64,000 nt of DNA from JBDSKH01 sp035556655 (lineage in GTDB: Bacteria > Actinomycetota > Actinomycetes > Actinomycetales > Microbacteriaceae): positions 1-64,000 of the forward strand of contig DATMFW010000058.1 in the NCBI GenBank assembly GCA_035556655.1, in the 5' to 3' direction. Below the pieces are notes generated by a model, which was not told the origin of the DNA, ran no database searches, and worked only from the letters and a program-made list of their open reading frames with translations. The translations under genes were made by a program, and so were the position numbers. Shown piece by piece: positions 42,124-50,231 of the stretch. Each line of letters begins with the position of its first letter. The stretch's first letter is position 1.

Positions 42124-42612
42124 ATGACCGACGTGAAAGCAGTCCCGCAGAGCTCCATCGACCCCGACGTGACCTCGGGTGTGGCGCAGTTCCTCGCCCC
42201 CGTCGTCATCGACCTGCAGGCCCTCGCGATCGACGGCAAGCAGGCGCACTGGCACGTGCGCGGCGCCAACTTCCAGGCGGTCCACGAGCTGCTCGACGTC
42301 GTCGTCGCCCACGCGCAGGAGTACGCCGACACCGCCGCCGAGCGCGTCGTGGCCCTCGGACTGCCGATCGACGCGCGCATCGCGACGGTCGCCGCGAAGA
42401 CCACCAACCCGGCGCTCTCGGACGGGTTCCAGCAGTCGGATCAGACCATCGCGCAGGTGATCGCTCAGATCGACGCGACCCTGAAGAGCGTGCGGACGGC
42501 GATCGACGAACTCGACGAGATCGATCAGGCCTCGCAGGATGTGGCGATCGAGATCGCGCGCGGGCTCGAGAAGGACCGCTGGTTCCTCTTCGCGCATATC
42601 GCCACGAAGTAG
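42124..42612 (+). CDS. dps: Dps family DNA-protection ferritin
   Basis: 162 residues. Interfacial ferroxidase ligands are conserved as His42, His54, Asp58, Asp69 and Glu73 (AHWHVRG...VHELLDVV...YADTAAERV), with the spacing of E. coli Dps. It forms dodecamers that oxidise and store iron with peroxide and protect DNA. It stands alone between the two-component genes (divergent) and the amidohydrolase (convergent). Confidence 0.95.
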   Translation: MTDVKAVPQSSIDPDVTSGVAQFLAPVVIDLQALAIDGKQAHWHVRGANFQAVHELLDVVVAHAQEYADTAAERVVALGLPIDARIATVAAKTTNPALSDGFQQSDQTIAQVIAQIDATLKSVRTAIDELDEIDQASQDVAIEIARGLEKDRWFLFAHIATK

Positions 42613-42618
42613 CGCGGG

Positions 42619-42652
42619 GTCTCGATACGCCGCTCCGCGGCTACTCGACCAC
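42619..42652. repeat. Dispersed palindromic repeat, copy 7
   Basis: GTCTCGATACGCCGC-TC-CGCGGCTACTCGACCACC-like palindrome after dps. Its CTA (42641-42643) is the stop codon of the opposite-strand amidohydrolase, and the preceding codons (VVE) also come from the element. Confidence 0.85.
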
Positions 42653-44107
42653 CGAGAGGTAGCTCCACTCCCCCGCGACCATCGTCGCGTGCACCGGCAT
42701 CGTGCGCAGCACATCCGGGTCGACGCGGCGCGGGTCCTCGTCGGTGATGACGATGTCGGCGACCCCGCCCTCGGCGAGCGCCAAGACGCCACCCTGGGAG
42801 GCCCGCAACGCCTCCTCGACGCCTATCGCCTGCTCGGGATGCCACGGCTCGCGCCCGTCGCGACGTCGCGTCACGGCGGCGGCGATCGTCACCCACGGAT
42901 CGAGCGGAGCCACCGGCGCATCGCTGCCCATCTCGAGTTCGGCGCCGGCCTCGAGCAGCGATCGCAGCGCGAACGAGCGACCGGTGCGTCCGGCCCAGTA
43001 GTGGTCGGCGACATCGCGGTCGTCCATCGCCTGCTCCGGCTGCACGCTCGCCACGACACCCAGCCGGGCGAAGCGCGGCAGGTCGGCGTCGCGGACCAGC
43101 TGCGCATGCTGGATGCTGCCCCGCGGCCCGCCCGCCGGCAGCTCCAGCGCCTCGAACGTGTCGAGCGCCTCCGATGTCGCGCGGTCGCCGATCGCGTGGA
43201 TGGTCGGGACGATGCCGGCGTCGGCTCCGCGGCGCGCCGCGGCCAGCAACTCGCCCGGCGCATAGGTCGGCAACCCGGACGCCTCGGCACCGTGCAGGCC
43301 CGGATAGTCGTCGTCGCACCAGGCGGTGCGCGTGTTGAGCGACCCGTCGGTGAAGAGCTTCAGCCGCCCCACCGTGAGCAGCCCGCCGAGTTCGGCCCCC
43401 GTGCGGTGCCCGGCGGCGATCGCGGCGTCGAGGTGTGCCGGGTAGATCAGCGCATCGACCCGGATCCCGCGGAACCCGGTGCCGAAGCGCCGGCTCCACG
43501 CCCCCACGGCGTCGTCGAACTCGAAATCGCGGATGCCGACCACCCCGCGCATCGCCGCGCGCTCCGCGGCGTCGATGACCCAGCGGTCCAGGGTCGACGC
43601 CGGCACGTCGCTCAGGCGCACGTTGAGGTCGAAGGCCGGCTGCTCGCGCAGCCACCAGTCCGTCTCGGGAAGGCCCATGATGCGCAACGCCGCCGCGTTG
43701 GACCAGACGGTGTGCACGTCGCCCGAGACGAGCGCGACCGGGGCGGGCACCGCATCCAGCAGCGCGGCGGTGGGCTCGTCGGGCCACAGGCCGTCCCGGA
43801 ACCCCTGCCCGACCAGCACGGTCTCCGGCGGCTGCGGGTGAACCCGCAGGTGCGCGTGCACCAGCTCGGCGGTCTCGAGAGCCGAACTCCCCGACGAGAC
43901 GTCGAGGCGCGACGAGCGCAGCGCCCACTGCCCGACGTGCACGTGCGCGTCCCAGAGCCCGGGACCGGCGAACCGGCCCTCGAGATCGACCTCCACCGTG
44001 TCGGGCGTGCGCTCCGACAGCGGGCGGATGCGGCCGCCGGCCACCAGCAGATCGCCCGGTGCATCCTGCCCCGCCCGCCGCACGTTGCGTAGCAGTGTCG
44101 AGCTCAT
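42641..44107 (-). CDS. YtcJ-like metal-dependent amidohydrolase
   Basis: 488 residues. The amidohydrolase_3 fold shows LEGRFAGPGLWDAHVHVGQW (first metal site HVH at about 55-57), KLFTDGSLNTRTAW, IHAIGDRATSEALDTF and MGSDAPVAPLDPW (the C-terminal Asp). It hydrolyses amide, amidine or ester bonds of unknown small molecules. Its last three codons and stop are supplied by a palindromic repeat. The start overlaps the stop of the PaiB-like gene by four bases. Confidence 0.9.
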   Translation of the reverse strand: MSSTLLRNVRRAGQDAPGDLLVAGGRIRPLSERTPDTVEVDLEGRFAGPGLWDAHVHVGQWALRSSRLDVSSGSSALETAELVHAHLRVHPQPPETVLVGQGFRDGLWPDEPTAALLDAVPAPVALVSGDVHTVWSNAAALRIMGLPETDWWLREQPAFDLNVRLSDVPASTLDRWVIDAAERAAMRGVVGIRDFEFDDAVGAWSRRFGTGFRGIRVDALIYPAHLDAAIAAGHRTGAELGGLLTVGRLKLFTDGSLNTRTAWCDDDYPGLHGAEASGLPTYAPGELLAAARRGADAGIVPTIHAIGDRATSEALDTFEALELPAGGPRGSIQHAQLVRDADLPRFARLGVVASVQPEQAMDDRDVADHYWAGRTGRSFALRSLLEAGAELEMGSDAPVAPLDPWVTIAAAVTRRRDGREPWHPEQAIGVEEALRASQGGVLALAEGGVADIVITDEDPRRVDPDVLRTMPVHATMVAGEWSYLSVVE

Positions 44108-44742
44108 TCCCGGTTCTCCGCGGGGTGCAACCCCTCGATCCGGCGCATCTCCTCCGCCAGCCCGTGATGGGAGTAACGTCCGTCCCCGCCCAGCTGCGCG
44201 GTGACCGACTCCCGGTCGGCATCCGTGCGCGCCTGACTGAGCTTCTTGCGCGCCTCCACGCGCGTGACCGGCACCCGGATGCCGACGGTGCCTTTCGCGA
44301 TCCGGCGCGCCTTCTCCGGGTCGATGCGCAGCGAACGGGCCCCCGGCATCCCCGCTTCGAAGTGGTCGACGAGCCGCTCGAGGACGACGAGGTTCTCCTC
44401 CTCGGTCAGCACCTCGGGGACGCCGTAGAGATGGGCGGTGACGTGATTCCAGGTCGGGACCATGTCCTGCTCGTCGGCGTACCAGCTCGGTGAGATGTAG
44501 CCGTGCGCTCCCTGGACGATGACCAGCATCTCGCGGCCGCCGCCGACCCCGTGCAACTGCTCATCGGGCCGGCCGAAGTGCGTGAGCAGCACGATGCCCT
44601 CGGCGGTCTCGTCGAGCAGCGTCGGGTAGTGCGAGGCGACCATGCCGTCGGGCTGCGAGACGTAGGTCACCCAGGGGTTCTCGCGGACCAGCCTCTTGAT
44701 CTCGGCCTCGTCGTCGAGGATGTAGTGCGGGGTGTGGCGCAT
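44104..44742 (-). CDS. PaiB-type FMN-binding negative transcriptional regulator
   Basis: 212 residues of the FMN-binding split barrel. MVASHYPTLLDETAEGIVLL and HGVGGGREMLVIVQGAHGYI (about 64-83), then SPSWYADEQDMVPTWNHVTA, match Bacillus PaiB, a protein that influences sporulation and protease genes but whose family may act on flavin. It is second in a minus-strand group after the DNA glycosylase gene (12 bases) and overlaps the amidohydrolase. Confidence 0.9.
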   Translation of the reverse strand: MRHTPHYILDDEAEIKRLVRENPWVTYVSQPDGMVASHYPTLLDETAEGIVLLTHFGRPDEQLHGVGGGREMLVIVQGAHGYISPSWYADEQDMVPTWNHVTAHLYGVPEVLTEEENLVVLERLVDHFEAGMPGARSLRIDPEKARRIAKGTVGIRVPVTRVEARKKLSQARTDADRESVTAQLGGDGRYSHHGLAEEMRRIEGLHPAENRE

Positions 44743-44754
44743 CCGCCCAGCCTC

Positions 44755-45645
44755 TCAGGCCTGATCGGTGGGGCACCAGTACAGCTTGCGGCCACCCAGC
44801 TCCTGGAGCTGGATGGGCGTGCCGCACACCCGGCAGGGTTCACCGGTGCGCTTATAGACCCAGTGCTCGGGGTGAGGGTCGCCCGAGGCCTCGTCGTCCA
44901 TCGTGTACATCAGCCCGGTGTCGAACCCGATGCGCAGAAGGTGCACCCAGTCGCGCCACAACGCGCGCACCACCTCGTCGCGCACCTCTTTGCCCGGGGT
45001 GAACGGGTTCTGCCGGGCCCGGAACAGCAGTTCGGCACGGTACACGTTGCCGATGCCGCTGACCACGGCCTGATCCATGAGCAGCAGCGCGATGGCCGTG
45101 GGCTTGCGCCGCACGATCGCGGCGAAGCGTTCCTCGCCGGCGGCCGGGTCGTCGACCAGCGGGTCGGGTCCGAGCCGGTCGATCACGGACTGCACCTCGT
45201 CGGCGGTCTGCACGACGCAGGCGGTCGGGCCGCGCAGGTCGGCGACGACGGTGTCGGTCAGCAGGCGCACCCGCACCTGCCCGATCGGCTCGGGCGGGAA
45301 GCTCTCCAGCGGGGCGCCCGGGGTCTCCTGCTCCGACATGCGCAGACGGGTCAGCCGGGGAGCGCCGATCGACGACAGCGACGCCTCGCCCTCGCCGCCG
45401 ATTCCGACGTCGCCGGCGAAATCCCAGGCGCCGTAGAGACCGAGGTGCACGCGCAGCCAGAGCCCGTGGTCGAACTCCAGGAACATCTGCTTGCCCACGG
45501 CGCGGGCCTGCACGATCGTGTGGCCGTCGAGCAGGGCGGCGTCTCCCGCGAACCGGCCCTGCGGGGAGCTGACCGCGACCGGGACCCCCGCGAAGTGCCG
45601 CGCGAACTGGCGGGCGATGCGGTGGACGGAGTGACCCTCTGGCAT
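44755..45645 (-). CDS. Fpg/Nei family DNA glycosylase/AP lyase
   Basis: 296 residues beginning MPEGHSVHRIARQFARHFAG, with Pro2 and Glu3 as catalytic residues and the PEGH pattern of Nei-type enzymes. GKQMFLEFDHGLWLRVHLGL and the H2TH region with SGIGNVYRAELLFRARQNPF are typical. The C-terminal zinc finger reads CRVC...YWCPTDQ: the fourth Cys is replaced by Asp. It excises oxidised bases. It lies two bases after rpiB. Confidence 0.92.
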   Translation of the reverse strand: MPEGHSVHRIARQFARHFAGVPVAVSSPQGRFAGDAALLDGHTIVQARAVGKQMFLEFDHGLWLRVHLGLYGAWDFAGDVGIGGEGEASLSSIGAPRLTRLRMSEQETPGAPLESFPPEPIGQVRVRLLTDTVVADLRGPTACVVQTADEVQSVIDRLGPDPLVDDPAAGEERFAAIVRRKPTAIALLLMDQAVVSGIGNVYRAELLFRARQNPFTPGKEVRDEVVRALWRDWVHLLRIGFDTGLMYTMDDEASGDPHPEHWVYKRTGEPCRVCGTPIQLQELGGRKLYWCPTDQA

Positions 45646-45647
45646 GT

Positions 45648-46133
45648 CTAGACGATCTCGTGCCCGGCGATCGCGCCCGTCGACTCGTACTCGGCGAGCT
45701 GCGCGATGCGCCGGGCGTGGCGCTCCTCGTCGGAGAACGGGGTCGCCAGGAACGTGTCGATGAACCCGATCGCCTCCTCGAGCGAGTGCTGCCGGGCACC
45801 GATCGCGATGACGTTGGCATCGTTGTGCTCGCGGGCGAGTTCTGCGGTGGCGATGCTCCAGACCAGGGCGGCGCGGCATCCGGCGACCTTGTTGGCGGCC
45901 ATCTGCTCTCCATTGCCCGAGCCGCCGAAGACGACCCCGAGCGCCGGCACGCCCGCGCTCTGGTCGCGGACCACCGCACGCGCGGCGTTGATGCAGAAGC
46001 TCGGGTAGTCATCGAGCGGGTCGTAGCCGGTGGGACCGTGGTCGATGACCTCGTGACCCTGCTCGGCGAGGTGGTGCTGCAGGTCGGTGCTGAACTCGAG
46101 CCCGGCGTGGTCGGTGGCGATGTGGATGCGCAC
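45648..46133 (-). CDS. rpiB: Ribose-5-phosphate isomerase B
   Basis: 161 residues of the RpiB/LacAB fold: MRIHIATDHAGLEF at the N-terminus with Asp8/His9, DYPSFCINAARAVV, and the phosphate loop LGVVFGGSGNGEQMAANKVA. It interconverts ribose 5-phosphate and ribulose 5-phosphate in the pentose phosphate pathway. It is first in the minus-strand group with the DNA glycosylase and PaiB-like genes and divergent from pepN, with 23 bases between their starts. Confidence 0.95.
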   Translation of the reverse strand: MRIHIATDHAGLEFSTDLQHHLAEQGHEVIDHGPTGYDPLDDYPSFCINAARAVVRDQSAGVPALGVVFGGSGNGEQMAANKVAGCRAALVWSIATAELAREHNDANVIAIGARQHSLEEAIGFIDTFLATPFSDEERHARRIAQLAEYESTGAIAGHEIV

Positions 46134-46156
46134 GCGGTCAGTTTAGGGTTGAGCAC

Positions 46157-48736
46157 ATGCCAGGAGAGAACCTCACCCGCATCGAGGCGCAGGAGCGCGC
46201 GAACATCATCGCCGTCGATTCCTATGCCATCACCCTCGACCTGACGAGCAGCCCCACCACGTTCCGGTCCACGACGACCGTGACGTTCCGGGCCTCGGGC
46301 GGCACGACGAGTTTCATCGACGCCATCACCGAGAAGGTGCATCGCGTCGAGCTCAACGGCGCCTCGATCCGGCCCGACACCGTCGCCGACGGCACCCGCA
46401 TCCGGCTCGAGGGCCTGCGCGAAGAGAACGTGCTGGTCGTCGAGGCCGACTTCGCCTACACCAACACCGGCGAGGGCCTGCACCGCTTCGTCGACCCGGT
46501 CGACCAGGAGGTCTACCTCTATTCGCAGTTCGAGGTGCCCGACAGCCGGCGCGTGTTCGCCGTCTTCGAGCAGCCGGACCTGAAGGCGACGTTCCAGTTC
46601 ACCGTCACCGCGCCCGGCAACTGGGCCGTGGTGTCGAACTCGCCCACCCCCGAGCCCACCCACGGATCGCAGGGCTTCGCGACCTGGGCGTTCGAGCCCA
46701 CCCCGCGCATCTCCAGCTACATCACCGCGCTCATCGCCGGCCCGTACCAGTCGGTGCGCAGCGAGCTCACCAGCTCGAACGGCAGGGTGGTGCCGCTCGG
46801 CATCTACGTGCGCAAGTCGCTCGCCGCGCACCTCGACGCCGAGTACATCTTCGACATCACCCGGAAGGGCTTCGCCTACTTCGAAGAGAAGTTCGGCTAC
46901 CCGTACCCGTTCGCCAAGTACGACCAGCTGTTCGTTCCCGAGTTCAACGCCGGCGCCATGGAGAACGCCGGCGCGGTGACCTTCACCGAGACCTACGTCT
47001 TCCGTTCGAAGGTGACCGACGCGATCAAGGAGCGCCGGGTCGTCACGATCCTGCACGAGCTCGCGCACATGTGGTTCGGCGACCTGGTGACGATGCGCTG
47101 GTGGAACGACCTGTGGCTGAACGAGTCGTTCGCCGAGTGGGCCTCCACCATCGCCACCGCCGAGGCGACCGAGTGGACGGAGGCCTGGGCGACCTTCCAG
47201 GCCATGGAGAAGAGCTGGGCCTACCGCCAGGACCAGCTGCCGAGCACCCACCCGATCGTGGCGAACATCACCGACCTGGAGGACGTGCAGGTCAACTTCG
47301 ACGGCATCACCTACGCCAAGGGCGGGTCGGTGCTGAAGCAGCTCGCCGCCTGGGTGGGCATCGACGAGTTCTTCGCCGGGGTCGGTGCCTACTTCCGCAA
47401 GCACGAGTACGGCAACACCGAGCTGCGCGACCTGCTGGCCGAGCTCGAGACCACCAGCGGGCGCGACCTGTCGGGCTGGGCGACGCAGTGGCTCGAGACC
47501 GCCGGGGTGAACACCCTCAAGCCGGCGATCAGCGTCGATGACGCCGGGGTCATCACCGCGTTCTCGATCGAGCAGAGCGCACCTGCCGAGTGGCCGACGA
47601 TCCGCCCGCACCGGCTCGCCGTCGGGTTCTACTCCTTCGACTCCGAGACCAATGCGGGCGTCGAGGGCGACCTGTCGCCGCGCCTGGTGCGCACGCACCG
47701 CGTCGAGCTCGACATCGACGGCACCTCGACCGAGGTCGCCGAGCTCGTCGGCATGGCCCGCCCCGACCTGATCCTGCTCAACGACGACGACCTCGCCTAT
47801 GCCAAGATCCGCATGGACGAGGCGAGCTGGCAGGTCGCCATCGACCACCTCGCCGATATCGAGGACCCGCTGGCCCGCGCCCTCGTCTGGGGCGCCGCCT
47901 GGGACGCGACACGGGATGCCGAGGTCGCCCCGAGCGACTACGTCGACCTGGTGCTGAACAACATCGCCACCGAGACCGAGTCGACCACCATCCGCCTGTC
48001 GCTCACCCAGCTGCTGCAGGTGGCCCGCAGCTATGTGAGCCCCGACAAGCGCGACGCCACGATCCGCCGGGTCGGCGACGCCCTCTGGGCGCTGGCTCGT
48101 GACGCGGCACCCGGCTCGGACGCGCAGTTCCAGTTCGTGAAGTTCTTCGCTGCGATCGCCGCCACCCCCGAGCACGGCGACGTTCTCTCGGGGCTGCGTG
48201 ACGCATCCGTCACCCTCGAGGGCCTGGAGATCGACACCGACCTGGCGTGGGAGCTGCTCGAGGGTCTCGTGCTCGTCGGCCGGGCCGGCGAGCACGAGAT
48301 CGCCGCCGAGCTCGAGAAGGACAACACCGCGAACGGCCAGCAGGCCGCCGCCCGCGCCCGCGCGACCATCGCCACCCCCGAGGCCAAGCTCGCCGCGCTC
48401 GACCTCGCGGTGCAGGACGCGTCGCTGTCGAACCTGGTGCTGCGCAACATGGGGCTCGGCTTCCAGCACGTCAACGACCCCGACGTGCTGCTGCCGACGG
48501 TGCCGCGCTACCTCGACGCGCTCGCCGGGGTGTGGGCGGACCGCAGCTACCAGATCGCCTCCTATGTGATCCAGTTCTTCTATCCCGGACCGCTGGCCTC
48601 GCAGGGGCTGGTCGATGCGACGCAGGCCTGGCTCGACGCCAACCCCGGCATCCCGGCGCTGCGGCGGCTCGTGATCGAGAACCTGGCGGGGGTCACCCGC
48701 GCGCTCGAAGCGCAGGCGCGCGACCGGCTGGGGTGA
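46157..48736 (+). CDS. pepN: Aminopeptidase N (M1 family)
   Basis: 859 residues. The M1 exopeptidase motif GAMEN (about 264-268), HELAH with zinc ligands His300/His304 and base Glu301, and NESFAEW with Glu323 are intact, followed by the ERAP1_C-like helical domain (about 530-850). It removes N-terminal residues from peptides in the cytoplasm. The length is normal for actinobacterial PepN. The start at 46157 follows a weak GGAG-free leader; MPGENLTRIEAQERA is the family N-terminus. Confidence 0.97.
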   Translation: MPGENLTRIEAQERANIIAVDSYAITLDLTSSPTTFRSTTTVTFRASGGTTSFIDAITEKVHRVELNGASIRPDTVADGTRIRLEGLREENVLVVEADFAYTNTGEGLHRFVDPVDQEVYLYSQFEVPDSRRVFAVFEQPDLKATFQFTVTAPGNWAVVSNSPTPEPTHGSQGFATWAFEPTPRISSYITALIAGPYQSVRSELTSSNGRVVPLGIYVRKSLAAHLDAEYIFDITRKGFAYFEEKFGYPYPFAKYDQLFVPEFNAGAMENAGAVTFTETYVFRSKVTDAIKERRVVTILHELAHMWFGDLVTMRWWNDLWLNESFAEWASTIATAEATEWTEAWATFQAMEKSWAYRQDQLPSTHPIVANITDLEDVQVNFDGITYAKGGSVLKQLAAWVGIDEFFAGVGAYFRKHEYGNTELRDLLAELETTSGRDLSGWATQWLETAGVNTLKPAISVDDAGVITAFSIEQSAPAEWPTIRPHRLAVGFYSFDSETNAGVEGDLSPRLVRTHRVELDIDGTSTEVAELVGMARPDLILLNDDDLAYAKIRMDEASWQVAIDHLADIEDPLARALVWGAAWDATRDAEVAPSDYVDLVLNNIATETESTTIRLSLTQLLQVARSYVSPDKRDATIRRVGDALWALARDAAPGSDAQFQFVKFFAAIAATPEHGDVLSGLRDASVTLEGLEIDTDLAWELLEGLVLVGRAGEHEIAAELEKDNTANGQQAAARARATIATPEAKLAALDLAVQDASLSNLVLRNMGLGFQHVNDPDVLLPTVPRYLDALAGVWADRSYQIASYVIQFFYPGPLASQGLVDATQAWLDANPGIPALRRLVIENLAGVTRALEAQARDRLG

Positions 48737-48747
48737 GGCAGGGCACC

Positions 48748-49761
48748 GTGGACCTCTGGACGACGATCGGCGAGTTCCTGACCGGACCGTGGGGCATCCC
48801 CGTCCGGCTCGCCGCGATCCTCGTGATCTCGGTGATCATCCGCGTGGTGCTGCAGTTCGTCATCCGGCGCGTCGTCAACCGGGTCGTCACCGGCGTCAAG
48901 AAGAAGCAGAACGTCGACGACACGCTCGCACTGCAGGCCAGCCCCGTGCACGCGGCCCGGCTCGTGCAGCGCACCCGCGCACTCGGCGGGGTGCTGTCGA
49001 GCGTCGTCACCACCGTCGTGGTGATCGTGGCGCTGCTGCTCATCATCGACACCGTCGCCCCGGAGGCCACGGCCGCGTTCTCGCTCATCACCGCGGCGCT
49101 CGGCGCGGGACTCGGATTCGGCGCGCAGAACGTCGTCAAAGACATCCTCAACGGCCTGTTCATGGTCTCGGAGGACCAGCTCGGCGTCGGCGATGTCGTG
49201 GACCTCGGGCCGGCGACCGGCGTCGTCGAGGCGGTCGGCATCCGGGTCACGCAGGTCCGCGACGTCAACGGCACCCTGTGGTTCGTGCGCAACGGCGAGA
49301 TCCTGCGGGTGGGCAACCTGTCGCAGGGCTGGGCCCGCGTGATCATCGACCTGGCGGCGCCGTACGACTCCGACGTCGAACTCGTGCAGAACCGCATGCT
49401 CGACACCGCGATGGAGCTGCGCGACGAGACCAAATGGAAGCGGCTCATCCTCGAGCGCCCCGAGATCTGGGGCATCGAGTCGGTGGCGGCCGACGCCGTG
49501 GTGATCCGGCTCGTGGTGAAGGTGCGTTCGGGCTCCCGCGACGATGTCGCCCGTGAGTTGCGCGGACGGCTCAAGCGCTCGCTTGACGAGATGGGGGTCA
49601 AGCTTCCGAGGCTGAACTCGATCGTGCTGAGCGGCTACGAGGGAGCGGGCTCGGTTCGGGGTGCGCGGCCGCCCAAGACCGCGCAGGTGCCGACCGCGCT
49701 GAAGCCGGCCAAGGAATCCGCTCGCAAGGCCCGCCGCATGACGACCGGAACCGAGGACTGA
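48748..49761 (+). CDS. MscS-type mechanosensitive ion channel
   Basis: 337 residues from GTG 48748 (VDLWTTIGEFLTG). A GTG at 48733 overlapping the pepN stop would add five residues. Three N-terminal membrane helices are followed by the pore helix TAALGAGLGFGAQNVVKDIL (about 115-134), the MscS signature, and the beta domain with DQLGVGDVVDLG and the C-terminal cage. It relieves turgor on osmotic downshift. It follows pepN closely and precedes the globin gene by two bases. Confidence 0.93.
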   Translation: MDLWTTIGEFLTGPWGIPVRLAAILVISVIIRVVLQFVIRRVVNRVVTGVKKKQNVDDTLALQASPVHAARLVQRTRALGGVLSSVVTTVVVIVALLLIIDTVAPEATAAFSLITAALGAGLGFGAQNVVKDILNGLFMVSEDQLGVGDVVDLGPATGVVEAVGIRVTQVRDVNGTLWFVRNGEILRVGNLSQGWARVIIDLAAPYDSDVELVQNRMLDTAMELRDETKWKRLILERPEIWGIESVAADAVVIRLVVKVRSGSRDDVARELRGRLKRSLDEMGVKLPRLNSIVLSGYEGAGSVRGARPPKTAQVPTALKPAKESARKARRMTTGTED

Positions 49762-49763
49762 CC

Positions 49764-50189
49764 ATGGCCGATCTCACGCTGCGCATGGGCGAGAACGGCG
49801 ACACCGTCGGCGACAGCTTCTGGGCGCAGGTCGGCGGGCGCCCCACGTTCGAGAAGCTGGTGCGGGCGTTCTACGACGGCATCCGCACCGACGAGGTTCT
49901 GCTGCCGATGTACCCGGAGCAGCCCGACCTCGAGGGCGCCATCCAGCGGCTGACCGGCTTCCTCGAGCAGTACTGGGGCGGACCCGGCACCTACAGCGAG
50001 CAACGCGGTCACCCGCGGCTGCGGATGCGGCACCTGCCGTTCGCCGTCACGCCCGACGCCCGCGACCGTTGGCTCGCGCACATGCGGGCCGCGCTCGACA
50101 CCCTCGAGCTCTCGCCGCGGCACGAGAACATGCTCTGGGACTATCTCGAGCGAGCCGCCCACGCGATGGTGAACTCCGCCGACCAGTAG
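49764..50189 (+). CDS. glbO: Group II truncated haemoglobin (TrHbO type)
   Basis: 141 residues. The 2-on-2 globin fold is visible with WAQVGGRPTFEKLVRAFYDG (A-B helices), TyrB10 near Tyr38, QYWGGPGTYSEQRGHPRLRM (CD-E region) and proximal HisF8 near residue 89 (RMRHLPF). It binds oxygen or NO, as in mycobacterial GlbO. It lies two bases after the MscS gene and 42 bases before an FAD dehydrogenase, which it could supply or protect. Confidence 0.92.
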   Translation: MADLTLRMGENGDTVGDSFWAQVGGRPTFEKLVRAFYDGIRTDEVLLPMYPEQPDLEGAIQRLTGFLEQYWGGPGTYSEQRGHPRLRMRHLPFAVTPDARDRWLAHMRAALDTLELSPRHENMLWDYLERAAHAMVNSADQ

Positions 50190-50231
50190 GATTTCTCACA
50201 CCCCGAACCGCCGCCCCCGGAGAGTGCACCG

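Noticed and set aside
44852..48469. Very long open frame (about 1,200 codons) antisense to pepN and through the rpiB and glycosylase region
   Set aside because: It mirrors the codon pattern of pepN in high-GC DNA, is rich in Arg, Gly, Val and Leu with no domain, and crosses several well-supported genes.
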